This document shows positions 31,067 through 38,628 of a DNA stretch of 64,000 nt, one piece after another (the stretch's first letter is position 1; every line of letters begins with the position of its first letter). The notes beneath the pieces are model-generated. The model saw only the letters and a program-made list of their open reading frames with translations. It was not told the DNA's origin and searched no databases. The stretch is from contig NZ_JACHGH010000003.1 in the NCBI RefSeq assembly GCF_014207435.1, forward strand, positions 1 to 64,000, given 5' to 3'. Origin of the DNA: Salirhabdus euzebyi. GTDB lineage: Bacteria > Bacillota > Bacilli > Bacillales > Alkalibacillaceae. The position numbers and the translations under genes are program-made.

Positions 31067-31208
31067 ATCAGTTTGAATGGCTATTTATTATTTTTGTCGT
31101 TTCACATCATATATCCAGTATAATGAACATATCCAGATTTTGCATATAATCTTTCTTTAGCGAGAATTCTATAAGTAAGTCGGAAATTAAAAAAGGCGAG
31201 GTTAGTAT

Positions 31209-32654
31209 ATGAGTACAAGACATTTTGATCAATATTCATTAAGTGAGGAAATCAAACGGGCACTTCATTTGTTAAAATATGAAACTCCGACTGAGGTTCA
31301 AGGGGAAGTAATACCAAAAGCATTAGAAAACCAAGACTTGATTGTAAAATCGCAAACAGGAAGTGGGAAAACAGCCTCTTTTGGAATTCCAATTTGTGAA
31401 ATGATTAATTGGGAAGAAAAAAAGCCCCAAGCATTAGTGTTGACTCCAACAAGGGAATTGGCAGTCCAAGTAAAAGAAGATATAACTAATATTGGACGGT
31501 TCAAACGGATTAATGCAACAGCAGTTTACGGGAAAGAGCCTTTCCAAAAACAAAAAGAAGATCTAAAACAAAAGACGCATATAGTAGTTGGGACACCTGG
31601 ACGTGTAATGGATCACATCGAAAGAGAAACGCTAGAACTAGACCAAGTAAAGTATTTGATTTTAGATGAGGCAGATGAAATGCTCAACATGGGTTTTATC
31701 GATAAAGTGGAGGCTATTATTAAAGAGCTTCCAGCTGATCGAGTGACAATGGTGTTTTCTGCAACAATGCCGAAAGATGTGGAGAATCTTTGTCATCAGT
31801 ATATGAAAGATCCTACACATATTGAAATTGCCGCAACAGGGATAACTACGAATACAATCGAACATCGATTAGTTGAAACTTCTCAGGAGGATAAACTATC
31901 CCTTCTAAAAAACGTGACTGTAGTTGAGAATCCTGATAGTTGTATAGTATTTTGTAATACGAAAGACCAAGTTGATACTGTGTTTAACGAGTTAGAGGAG
32001 TCAGGATATGCTTGTGAAAAACTTCATGGTGGATTAGAGCAAGAAGATCGGTTTGCTGTCATGAATGGCTTTAAAATGGGAAATTTTAGATATTTAGTTG
32101 CGACAGATGTGGCTGCGAGGGGTATCGACGTAGATAATGTCAGTCTCATCATTAATTATGATGTACCGATGGAAAAGGAAAGCTATGTCCATCGCACAGG
32201 TAGAACAGGTCGTGCTGGTAATCAAGGAAGAGCTTTTACATTTGTCACTCGGTACGAAGAAAAGTACGTACGTGCGATAGAAAAATATATTGGTTTTGAT
32301 ATACGTAGAATAGAAGGCCCAACAGCAAAGGACGTTGCGGGTGAAAAGCCGGCATTTGAAGAAAAAATGGGCGGACGTCGGGTTGTGAAAAATAATAAGA
32401 CAGAACGAATAAACAAAGATATTATGAAACTGCATTTTAGCGGTGGTAAAAAGAAAAAAATTCGTGCCGTTGATTTTGTTGGTACTATATCTAATATTCC
32501 TGGAGTTACGGCAGACGATATAGGTATTATTACCATTAAGGACCATATGTCCTATGTGGATATATTAAACGGAAAAGGTTCAGTAGTATTACAAGCAATG
32601 GAGAACAAAACGATTAAAGGAAAGAAATTAAAAGTAAGTAAAGCAATTAAATAG
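31209..32654 (+). CDS. dbpA: DEAD-box ATP-dependent RNA helicase, DbpA/YxiN type
   Basis: The 481-residue helicase has all the motifs: Q motif near [17 protein letters not shown] (I), PTRELA (Ia), ILDEADEML (II), VFSATMP (III), and [13 protein letters not shown] (VI). The C-terminal 75 residues form the RRM-like domain of DbpA/YxiN ([20 protein letters not shown]) that binds hairpin 92 of 23S rRNA and targets the enzyme to 50S subunit assembly. The ATG follows AAGGCGAGG. It has a leader of about 80 bases. A terminator follows the stop. Confidence 0.93.
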   Translation: MSTRHFDQYSLSEEIKRALHLLKYETPTEVQGEVIPKALENQDLIVKSQTGSGKTASFGIPICEMINWEEKKPQALVLTPTRELAVQVKEDITNIGRFKRINATAVYGKEPFQKQKEDLKQKTHIVVGTPGRVMDHIERETLELDQVKYLILDEADEMLNMGFIDKVEAIIKELPADRVTMVFSATMPKDVENLCHQYMKDPTHIEIAATGITTNTIEHRLVETSQEDKLSLLKNVTVVENPDSCIVFCNTKDQVDTVFNELEESGYACEKLHGGLEQEDRFAVMNGFKMGNFRYLVATDVAARGIDVDNVSLIINYDVPMEKESYVHRTGRTGRAGNQGRAFTFVTRYEEKYVRAIEKYIGFDIRRIEGPTAKDVAGEKPAFEEKMGGRRVVKNNKTERINKDIMKLHFSGGKKKKIRAVDFVGTISNIPGVTADDIGIITIKDHMSYVDILNGKGSVVLQAMENKTIKGKKLKVSKAIK

Positions 32655-32663
32655 TAATTAATG

Positions 32664-32697
32664 GGACGGTTAGCTGTAGCTGATCGTCTTTTTTATA
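32664..32697 (+). terminator. Terminator of dbpA
   Basis: GGACGGTTAGC and GCTGATCGTCT pair around TGTA and are followed by TTTTTAT. Confidence 0.75.
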
Positions 32698-32784
32698 TGC
32701 TTAAGGCTCAAATCATGCATTTAGGAGACAGTAGTGACCAGATTCAGTAGAAAAAAGGCTGATGTGGGTTACAATTGCATGTTC

Positions 32785-32888
32785 AGTCCAAATAATTATT
32801 GATTCAACTATCATCAATGCAGCTTCAGACAAGTAGTTATCAATTCAACGGAATAATTGAAACTTTCACCCAATTAATTATTGATTGA
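32785..32888. repeat. Two imperfect 23-bp AT-rich direct repeats
   Basis: The motif CCAA(A/T)TAATTATTGATT-AA occurs at about 32785-32807 and 32866-32888, 81 bases apart. A partly complementary TTATCAATTCAACGG segment lies between. The 300-base gap from 32698 to 32990 has no ORF with an RBS. The repeats lie upstream of the degV promoter and could be binding sites or replication slippage traces. Confidence 0.4.
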
Positions 32889-32955
32889 AGCAAATAATTT
32901 AAATTTCAGCTCATAAACTGTAAAAAAAGTTATCATGACATGCTATAACCTGTTA

Positions 32956-32991
32956 TTAGTACTTGGTATTATTTTTGATTAGTTGTATAAT
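32956..32991 (+). promoter_or_regulatory. degV promoter overlapped by a FapR-like box
   Basis: TTAGTACTTGGTATTAT (32956-32972) matches the FapR consensus TTAGTACCTRDTACTAA at 14 of 17 positions. The -35 box TTGGTA (32963-32968) lies inside it, followed by a 17-base spacer and TATAAT (32986-32991). Repressor binding there would block RNA polymerase. The same box type precedes fabI in this window. Confidence 0.65.
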
Positions 32992-33029
32992 CAAAGTAGT
33001 CAGACTTTTAAGAGAAATGGGAGGATTAC

Positions 33030-33887
33030 ATGCCTAAGAAAAAAATTGCTTTTGTTACGGACAGTACTGCTTTTTTAACAGAGGAGCTAAGAGCTCATCC
33101 AGATGTATACGTAGTGCCAATCGTTGTTATTTCGGAAGGGCGTGAGTATGAAGATTTAGTGGATTTATCTTCTGAAGAACTTTATGACATTATTCGAAAT
33201 AATAAAGAGGTACCGAAAACCTCACAACCATCCGTTGGTAAATTTGCAGAGCTATATGAAAAACTTAAAGAAGAGTATGATCACGCCCTTGCTATTCACG
33301 TCTCTGGTAAACTAAGTGGTACCGTATCTAGTTCAACTTCAGGAAAAGAACATGTTGGTTTTAGTGTAGAAGTAGTAGATTCGTTAAATGTTTCTTATGG
33401 AATTACGACACTTATAGAAACAGGGATGGAAATGGCTGAACAAGGGTTAGAGGTAAAGGAAATAGCAAATAAGCTTAGAGAAAAAGTGTCGGGTGTTAAA
33501 AGCTTAATATCATTGGGTAGTTTGGAACAGCTTTATAAAGGGGGAAGAATGTCCGGTGCACAGTATTTGCTCGGAAACGTCCTCAAAATTAAGCCGATCT
33601 TAACTGTAAATGAAGATGGTGAACTTGTTTTATTTGAACGAGTTCGATCAGAGAAAAAAGCGGCATTAAAAATAATCGAATTAATAAAACAATCTTGTGA
33701 AGAAAATAACGTAGAAAAAATCGGCATTATGCATGCAAACTTGCTAGATAAAGCAACGGATTTTAAAAATAAAGTAGAAGAAGTGGTATCTGACGTAAAA
33801 ATAGTTATCGGTGAAATTAGTTCCTCCGTTGCTGTTCATGCAGGAGAAGGGTCTCTCGCGATCTTTTGGTATGAAGGAAGAGAGTAA
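33030..33887 (+). CDS. DegV family (FakB-like) fatty acid-binding protein
   Basis: A 285-residue DegV protein. IAFVTDSTAFLTEELRAHPD opens domain 1 with the TDST motif. VPKTSQPSVGKFAELYEKLK carries the conserved TSQPS loop and IHVSGKLSGTVSS the second Ser motif; these contact the fatty-acid carboxylate. SLISLGSLEQLYKGGRMSGA is the typical helix. DegV proteins of the FakB type present exogenous fatty acids to FakA kinase for phospholipid synthesis. GGGAGG precedes the ATG. Its promoter carries a FapR-like operator, which fits a lipid role. FakA is not in the window. Confidence 0.92.
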   Translation: MPKKKIAFVTDSTAFLTEELRAHPDVYVVPIVVISEGREYEDLVDLSSEELYDIIRNNKEVPKTSQPSVGKFAELYEKLKEEYDHALAIHVSGKLSGTVSSSTSGKEHVGFSVEVVDSLNVSYGITTLIETGMEMAEQGLEVKEIANKLREKVSGVKSLISLGSLEQLYKGGRMSGAQYLLGNVLKIKPILTVNEDGELVLFERVRSEKKAALKIIELIKQSCEENNVEKIGIMHANLLDKATDFKNKVEEVVSDVKIVIGEISSSVAVHAGEGSLAIFWYEGRE

Positions 33888-33921
33888 GAAATCTAGCAAA
33901 CTATTAAAAAGATAATATTCT

Positions 33922-33967
33922 AACAGGGATACAAATGTCTATGAGTTTGTGTCCCTGTATTTTTATG
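33922..33967 (+). terminator. Terminator of degV
   Basis: ACAGGGATACAAA and TTTGTGTCCCTGT pair around a central loop, followed by ATTTTTATG. Confidence 0.85.
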
Positions 33968-34010
33968 GAAAAATATAGATTATACATTGTTAGGGAGGTA
34001 CTTCGGATAA

Positions 34011-34284
34011 ATGCTTAGGAAGTATACTATGTTCGTTTTTAGCTTCTTTCCAAAAAAAATCTTTCTCAATCATTTGGGTTATTGTAATGATTTTAGGAGC
34101 GATAAACCTATCTTTTTCATTTACTACTAAAGAATTGGCTACTATTTTATGTAGAACTATACTCGTAGCGTTATTACTTGGCACATTCTTCGTATCCTTT
34201 CAATGGGTGAGTATGGATCCTACCGTCGGTGAGCTATTTTTGGCTATTTCTTCATTGTTTATATATCGTGATGTGTTTCAATAA
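34011..34284 (+). pseudogene. Small membrane protein gene with a frameshift in an A8 run
   Basis: An ATG at 34011 behind GGGAGG opens MLRKYTMFVFSFFPKK. It meets a run of eight A at about 34054-34061, after which that frame becomes non-hydrophobic and stops. In the next frame SFSIIWVIVMILGAINLSFS continues as a two-helix membrane protein ending IYRDVFQ at 34284. Deleting one A gives a continuous 90-residue product. The break may be a real inactivation, a phase-variable tract or a sequencing error. Confidence 0.5.
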
Positions 34285-34366
34285 AAGGAATTTTAAGATA
34301 AAGTGTAGTACTTGAGTGAGGGTAAATCGTTTAATTGATGAGACTAATGAAAAGAGGCGAACTAAA

Positions 34367-34831
34367 ATGAGAATATTTTTATTCCTTTGCCTATTACTCA
34401 TGGGCTGCACAGTACAAGCCGAAAATCTTTCCCTTTCTGAAAGTGATAGACATATAATGGAAACATATTTAACGAATGATGTGATGAAACCAAACTTTGG
34501 AGGCAATGTTTATAGTGCTTATGAGATATTAGATTCAAACAAAGAAAAGGGGGAAGTCTATCTTTGGGCTTTAATTGAAGAATATTATGTAGAAGGTGAG
34601 AAGGTAGATCTGGGTTCAGGGATGTCCGTCCCGATGGTTTTACATGTAAAAATTGATCAGGGAACCTTGCAAATTTTAGATCACACATTACCTCAGGATG
34701 GAAGTTATTATACGGAAGACGTTAAAAAACTTTTTCCTAAAAATACACATAATAAGATCTTTAATTACTCGATAAAACATATTACAAAATTAAGTGAAAA
34801 CATACAAAATAAAGTTATGGCAGACTATTAA
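34367..34831 (+). CDS. Small lipoprotein, unknown function
   Basis: A 154-residue protein with a short signal peptide and lipobox LMGC (Cys13). The mature part contains SESDRHIMETYLTNDVMKPN and GEVYLWALIEEYYVEGEKVD, typical of a small all-beta exported domain. The ATG at 34367 follows AGAGGCG. Earlier in-frame codons lack an RBS. It is followed 28 bases later by the phosphoesterase gene. I do not recognise the family. Confidence 0.65.
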   Translation: MRIFLFLCLLLMGCTVQAENLSLSESDRHIMETYLTNDVMKPNFGGNVYSAYEILDSNKEKGEVYLWALIEEYYVEGEKVDLGSGMSVPMVLHVKIDQGTLQILDHTLPQDGSYYTEDVKKLFPKNTHNKIFNYSIKHITKLSENIQNKVMADY

Positions 34832-34859
34832 AAATACATAAAGATATGGGGACTCCGTA

Positions 34860-35510
34860 ATGAATTTATTTGTGATTGGAGACGTACATGGGTGCTATTA
34901 CACATTTGAAAAGATGATCAATACATATTGGAATAGAGAAGAAGAACTACTAATACAGGTTGGTGATCTAATTGATAGAGGTAACTATTCACCTGAAACT
35001 GTTGCATTTGCGAGAACACTACAAGAGAAGTATCCGAACCAGGTAATTTTTCTAAAAGGAAATCACGAATATGAAATAATTTTGCATTTTGTAGATATGT
35101 TTAATAAGCATTGGTATAGACAGTGTGGGGAAGTGACCCTAAACCAATACAAAAGGGTAAATCGAAGTCCAGAAAAGGATGTAAACTGGTTTGAAAGTTT
35201 ACCTTTAATTTGGGAGAACGACAGAGTTTATGTTAGTCATGCTGGTATTGCTAAGAACGCTATTGATCCTTTTAATGAAGAAAATCCATTAGGAGTGTTA
35301 TGGAATAGAGAACCACTTAAAAACATAAATAAACTCCAAATTCATGGTCATACACCTCTTGATGAACCGACATTTGATGCAGAAAGCAATACGTGGAACA
35401 TTGACACAGGAGCTGCGTTTTCAGGATATTTAACGGGAGTAAAGATAAATGAGAACGGAGAAGTGAAGGGCTTTTACAACATAAAAACCGATAGTAGGGA
35501 CAAAAGATAG
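34860..35510 (+). CDS. PPP-type metallophosphoesterase
   Basis: A 216-residue calcineurin-like phosphatase of the PPP superfamily. The metal-binding motifs are in order: GDVHGCYYTFEKM (GDxHG), GDLIDRGNYSPE (GDxxDRG), FLKGNHEYEI (GNHE), YVSHAGI and IHGHTPLDEP. It resembles PrpE/ApaH-like phosphatases that act on phosphoproteins or dinucleoside polyphosphates; the substrate is undetermined. The RBS is GGGGA. It probably shares a transcript with the lipoprotein gene upstream. Confidence 0.88.
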   Translation: MNLFVIGDVHGCYYTFEKMINTYWNREEELLIQVGDLIDRGNYSPETVAFARTLQEKYPNQVIFLKGNHEYEIILHFVDMFNKHWYRQCGEVTLNQYKRVNRSPEKDVNWFESLPLIWENDRVYVSHAGIAKNAIDPFNEENPLGVLWNREPLKNINKLQIHGHTPLDEPTFDAESNTWNIDTGAAFSGYLTGVKINENGEVKGFYNIKTDSRDKR

Positions 35511-35700
35511 AGTAATGTAATGGCTTCTCTTTATAAAGTGAAATAGTATGGGGAGAAAAAAATTAAATAATTATCATTTCTCTCTTTTCTAATTCTGCTA
35601 ATAGAAGCAGGATGAAGTCCTTATTTAGCTCTAATTTTACAGCGTCAAGATAAGAGGTTACAACAAAAAAGAACACACGTTCTAATTTAGGCGTGATATG
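35511..35700. other. Intergenic region ahead of the toxin locus
   Basis: No ORF with an RBS and no clear terminator is seen. The only recognisable element is the toxin promoter at the right end. Confidence 0.5.
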
Positions 35701-35709
35701 TGGTATAAT
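35701..35709 (+). promoter_or_regulatory. Extended -10 promoter of the toxin gene
   Basis: TGGTATAAT lies 62 bases before the toxin ATG, giving a leader of about 55 bases. In that leader, AACCCC can pair with the AGGGGG Shine-Dalgarno, and TCGGCTA can pair with TAGCCGA in the 3' region near 35920. Confidence 0.65.
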
Positions 35710-35770
35710 TTAGTTAGATAATGTTCTTTTGGTGGAGGTCGGCTAACCCCAGGGAAAGGGGGTGATGCCT

Positions 35771-35866
35771 ATGAGTATGTATGAAAGCTTTATGGTACTA
35801 ATTGGATTTGGTACCTTCTTGATTGCATTGCTCGCATTGATCGTTTCGCTGATCAATAAAAAATAG
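35771..35866 (+). CDS. Holin-like toxin of a type I toxin-antitoxin system
   Basis: A 31-residue peptide with a short polar N terminus (MSMYESF), one transmembrane helix (MVLIGFGTFLIALLALIVSL) and a Lys-Lys end. This is the exact layout of the putative holin-like toxin (Hol_Tox/TxpA-type) family of Bacillales. A strong RBS, AAGGGGGTGA, precedes the ATG; a GTG is also possible in that RBS but less likely. Translation is probably low because the RBS can be hidden in a leader hairpin. Such peptides damage the cell membrane when the antisense RNA is lost. The gene is framed by its own promoter and terminator. Confidence 0.9.
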   Translation: MSMYESFMVLIGFGTFLIALLALIVSLINKK

Positions 35867-35994
35867 ACCTCCCTATTTACCCATTAAGTGATTAGGTGAG
35901 GTCTATCCCAACAGGATAGCCGATTCCTCGGGGGAACCGCTTATCTTGAGGACCACAGTGCCAGCTGTGGTCTTTTTCATTTTATTCTTTTAAT
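35857..35994 (-). ncRNA. Antisense RNA antitoxin
   Basis: A minus-strand promoter with extended -10 TGGTATAAT (36001-36009) faces the toxin gene. Transcription leftward from about 35994 ends at a hairpin whose arms are ATAGACCTC/GAGGTCTAT (35863-35871 with 35898-35906), followed by TTTTT. The roughly 138-base RNA is complementary to the 3' untranslated part and last codons of the toxin message. This matches RatA/SR4-type antitoxins of B. subtilis, which trigger RNase III decay of the toxin mRNA. Confidence 0.82.
35949..35983 (+). terminator. Terminator of the toxin mRNA
   Basis: GACCACAG and CTGTGGTC pair around TGCCAG and are followed by TTTTTCATTTT. It lies inside the antisense RNA gene, making the two transcripts overlap tail to tail. 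Confidence 0.9.
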
Positions 35995-36162
35995 GAGTAT
36001 ATTATACCATAATGACTACGGGTTTGAACAGCAATCAACATGGCTTTAAATGTTACTGCTATTCTATATTATTTTTAGTAAAATAAGGAATAAGAGTGAA
36101 TCTTATACTAATTAACAATAATCATGTTATGTAAACTAATTGAGTGAGATAGGATGTTAGCG

Positions 36163-36846
36163 ATGAACATTTTACTAGTAGAAGACGATCGTACAATTGC
36201 TTCTGGGCTAGAATATTCCTTACAACAGGATCAATTTTCTACCATTCTCTGTTATGACTTTACTTCAGCTAAAAAGGTGATAGAAGGGCAGATACATAAT
36301 ATTTCTTTATGTTTGTTTGATTTATCTTTACCTGATGGTAGTGGATATGAACTTTGTCAACTCGTAAAAAAACGAAGTGATGTACCGGTAATTTTTTTAA
36401 CAGCAGTTGATGATGAAGTAAATGTGGTCATGGGACTAGATATGGGAGCAGATGACTATATCACAAAACCGTTCCGTATTCGTGAATTGCTTTCTAGAAT
36501 TAAATCTGTTTTAAGAAGGTATCAAAAGCAAATGCCTTCCCATACAATTATTGAATTGAAGAATGTTCGTATTAATACGTTAGAGGGAAAAGTGTATAAA
36601 AACGGAGAAGAGGTACTGGTTACTGCTTTAGAATATCGTCTGTTATTAATCTTTGCGAATCATATTGGACAAGTTCTGTCTAGAAACCAGCTTCTAGAAC
36701 AAATATGGGATGTTGCTGGAGACTTCGTGAATGATAATACGTTAACCGTGTATATAAAAAGATTACGAGAAAAGCTAGAGGATGATCCTCAACAACCATT
36801 AATCATTAAAACAATTCGTGGATTAGGCTATAAGGTTGGTGACTAA
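36163..36846 (+). CDS. OmpR-family response regulator
   Basis: A 227-residue two-domain regulator. The receiver has the acidic pair VEDD, phospho-acceptor Asp53 (LFDLSLPDGSGYE), FLTAVDD and the Lys in ITKPF. The C-terminal winged helix reads LTVYIKRLREKLEDDPQQPL and IKTIRGLGYKVG. It pairs with the kinase starting two bases after its stop. Three 11-bp-phased repeats upstream of the ABC transporter genes are the probable binding site. A start at 36154 is also possible. Similar modules (BceR-like) answer cell-envelope peptides. Confidence 0.93.
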   Translation: MNILLVEDDRTIASGLEYSLQQDQFSTILCYDFTSAKKVIEGQIHNISLCLFDLSLPDGSGYELCQLVKKRSDVPVIFLTAVDDEVNVVMGLDMGADDYITKPFRIRELLSRIKSVLRRYQKQMPSHTIIELKNVRINTLEGKVYKNGEEVLVTALEYRLLLIFANHIGQVLSRNQLLEQIWDVAGDFVNDNTLTVYIKRLREKLEDDPQQPLIIKTIRGLGYKVGD

Positions 36847-36848
36847 AT

Positions 36849-37850
36849 ATGCTTCGGAATAAAGAATTTTTACGGCTTTTACTCATCATGTTATTTATTA
36901 GTAGCGTTTCCGTTGCTGTCACGTTTTATTATTCTTCAGCTGCAGGTGTAATTATGTTAGCTACAAGTATTTTATTAATTGCATGTACACTCTTTTTTAC
37001 CTGGTGGAGATACCGTGAAATAGAAAAACTGTCGCACTTTTTACGACGTATTACAAGCGGCGATTATTCTTTAAATGTCCGGGATAACGAAGAGGGCGAG
37101 CTTAGTATTTTAAAAAATGATATTTATAAAGTGACGTTAATGCTTTCCGAACAGGGATCCTATTTACAGAAGGATAAAATTATGTTAACAGATGCCATAT
37201 CTGATATATCTCATCAGTTAAAAACACCTCTTACTTCGATGATGGTGATGTCTGATTTGTTGAGGGCTGACGAACTATCCATAGAAAAAAGGAAGGAGTT
37301 CACTAGGAATATTCGTGTACAGCTTGAACGTATCGAATGGCTTGTTTCTTCTTTATTAAAATTATCAAAAATTGATGCAGGGACTGCTTTTTTCAAAAAA
37401 GAGGCTGTTTCGGTTAACAAGCTAGTCGAAAAAAGCTTAGAACCGCTCCTGATTCCGATGGATATTAAGGAACAAACAGTGAATATAGTTGGTGAGGAGC
37501 ATGTGACGTTTCAAGGAGATTTTAATTGGACAGTAGAAGCTGTGCTTAATATATTAAAAAATTGCGTAGAACACACAAATGAATTTGGTAAGATCAATAT
37601 TTCATTTTCTGAAAATCCTATTTTTACGGAAATTATTATTGCTGACAACGGAAAAGGGATAGGGAAGGAAGACCTACCGTACATTTTTAAACGTTTTTAT
37701 CGTGGGAAAAATGCGGGAGAAGACAGTGTTGGAATCGGTCTGGCAATGGCTCATAGCATTATTACGAGGCAAAACGGAGCAATTGAGGTGAAAAGCGAAG
37801 TCGGAAAAGGAACACAATTTCATATTAAATTTTACAAACAAATCACTTAA
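36849..37850 (+). CDS. Sensor histidine kinase, short-loop membrane type
   Basis: A 333-residue kinase. Two transmembrane helices (about 9-27 and 32-51) are joined by only a few residues, so there is no extracellular sensor domain. This is the arrangement of intramembrane-sensing kinases. A HAMP-like linker is followed by the HisKA dimer with His122 (SDISHQLKTPLTSM). The ATPase domain has N (NILKNCVEHT), G1 (IADNGKGIG), F (YIFKRFYRG) and G2 (GIGLAMAHSI) boxes. It is encoded with its regulator and is followed by an ABC transporter, which may itself act as the sensor. Confidence 0.93.
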   Translation: MLRNKEFLRLLLIMLFISSVSVAVTFYYSSAAGVIMLATSILLIACTLFFTWWRYREIEKLSHFLRRITSGDYSLNVRDNEEGELSILKNDIYKVTLMLSEQGSYLQKDKIMLTDAISDISHQLKTPLTSMMVMSDLLRADELSIEKRKEFTRNIRVQLERIEWLVSSLLKLSKIDAGTAFFKKEAVSVNKLVEKSLEPLLIPMDIKEQTVNIVGEEHVTFQGDFNWTVEAVLNILKNCVEHTNEFGKINISFSENPIFTEIIIADNGKGIGKEDLPYIFKRFYRGKNAGEDSVGIGLAMAHSIITRQNGAIEVKSEVGKGTQFHIKFYKQIT

Positions 37851-37869
37851 TAGCTTAAGTGACTAAATT

Positions 37870-37912
37870 GTCATTTTAAAGTCACTTCAAAGTCATTTTA
37901 GGCAGATATACT
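37870..37912 (+). promoter_or_regulatory. Response-regulator-dependent promoter of the ABC transporter
   Basis: GTCATTTTAAA, GTCACTTCAAA and GTCATTTTAGG occur head to tail at exactly 11-bp steps (37870, 37881, 37892). They overlap the -35 position of a promoter whose -10 is TATACT (37907-37912). Helically phased direct repeats with a poor -35 are typical of activation by OmpR-type regulators, here most likely the adjacent one. Confidence 0.78.
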
Positions 37913-37944
37913 GAAGACAATTAGAAATTAATGGAGGTTTTATC

Positions 37945-38628
37945 ATGGAAATATTAAAAATTGAGAATCTGTCTAAAATTTATGGTAAAGGGGAAACAGC
38001 TGTAAAAGCACTTGATGATGTGTCTTTTTCTGTGCAAAAAGGAGAATTTGTAGCAATAATCGGTCCATCTGGCTCTGGTAAATCAACATTGCTTCACTTG
38101 TTAGGTGGTGTCGATCGTCCAACTAGTGGAAAAGTGTTTGTTGATAACACGGATATGTATACGTTGAACGAAACGAAACTAGCGATTTTTAGAAGAAGAC
38201 AAATTGGCTTGATCTATCAGTTTTATAACTTAATTCCGATTTTAACAGTTGAGGAAAATATTACGCTTCCAATGCTATTAGATCAGCATAAAGTAGATAA
38301 AAAGCAATTTGCCGATATTACGAGAATATTAGGTTTAGAAAATCGTTTGAATCATTTACCTAACCAGCTTTCTGGTGGTCAACAACAACGTGTATCTATT
38401 GGTAGGGCTTTAATAAGCAATCCAGCGATTATGCTTGCTGATGAACCAACAGGTAACTTAGATAGTAAAAATAGCGGTGATATTATTGATTTATTGAAAA
38501 TGTTTAATAAAACATACAACCAAACATTAATAGTCATTACACATGATGAACGTATTGCCCTACAGGCTGATCGGGTTATTTCTATTGAAGATGGAAGGAT
38601 TGCCAAAGACGAGGTGATTCGTCCATGA
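37945..38628 (+). CDS. ABC transporter ATP-binding protein (MacB/BceA type)
   Basis: A 227-residue ATPase. Walker A is IIGPSGSGKSTLLHLLGGVD, the signature is NQLSGGQQQRVSIGRALISN, Walker B is IMLADEPTGNLDS, and the H-loop is VITHDERIA. The sequence is closest to the MacB/LolD/BceA group that powers FtsX-type permeases. GGAGG precedes the ATG. Its stop overlaps the permease start by four bases (ATGA), so the two are translationally coupled. It should energise a lipid, peptide or antibiotic-related process at the membrane. Confidence 0.94.
   Translation: MEILKIENLSKIYGKGETAVKALDDVSFSVQKGEFVAIIGPSGSGKSTLLHLLGGVDRPTSGKVFVDNTDMYTLNETKLAIFRRRQIGLIYQFYNLIPILTVEENITLPMLLDQHKVDKKQFADITRILGLENRLNHLPNQLSGGQQQRVSIGRALISNPAIMLADEPTGNLDSKNSGDIIDLLKMFNKTYNQTLIVITHDERIALQADRVISIEDGRIAKDEVIRP

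Noticed and set aside
32094-32546. Long minus-strand ORFs opposite dbpA
   Set aside because: No RBS and no domain; the plus strand encodes a full DEAD-box helicase with all motifs.
32785-32888. CRISPR-like repeat-spacer pattern
   Set aside because: Only two imperfect repeats with an 81-base period and no cas genes; not an array.
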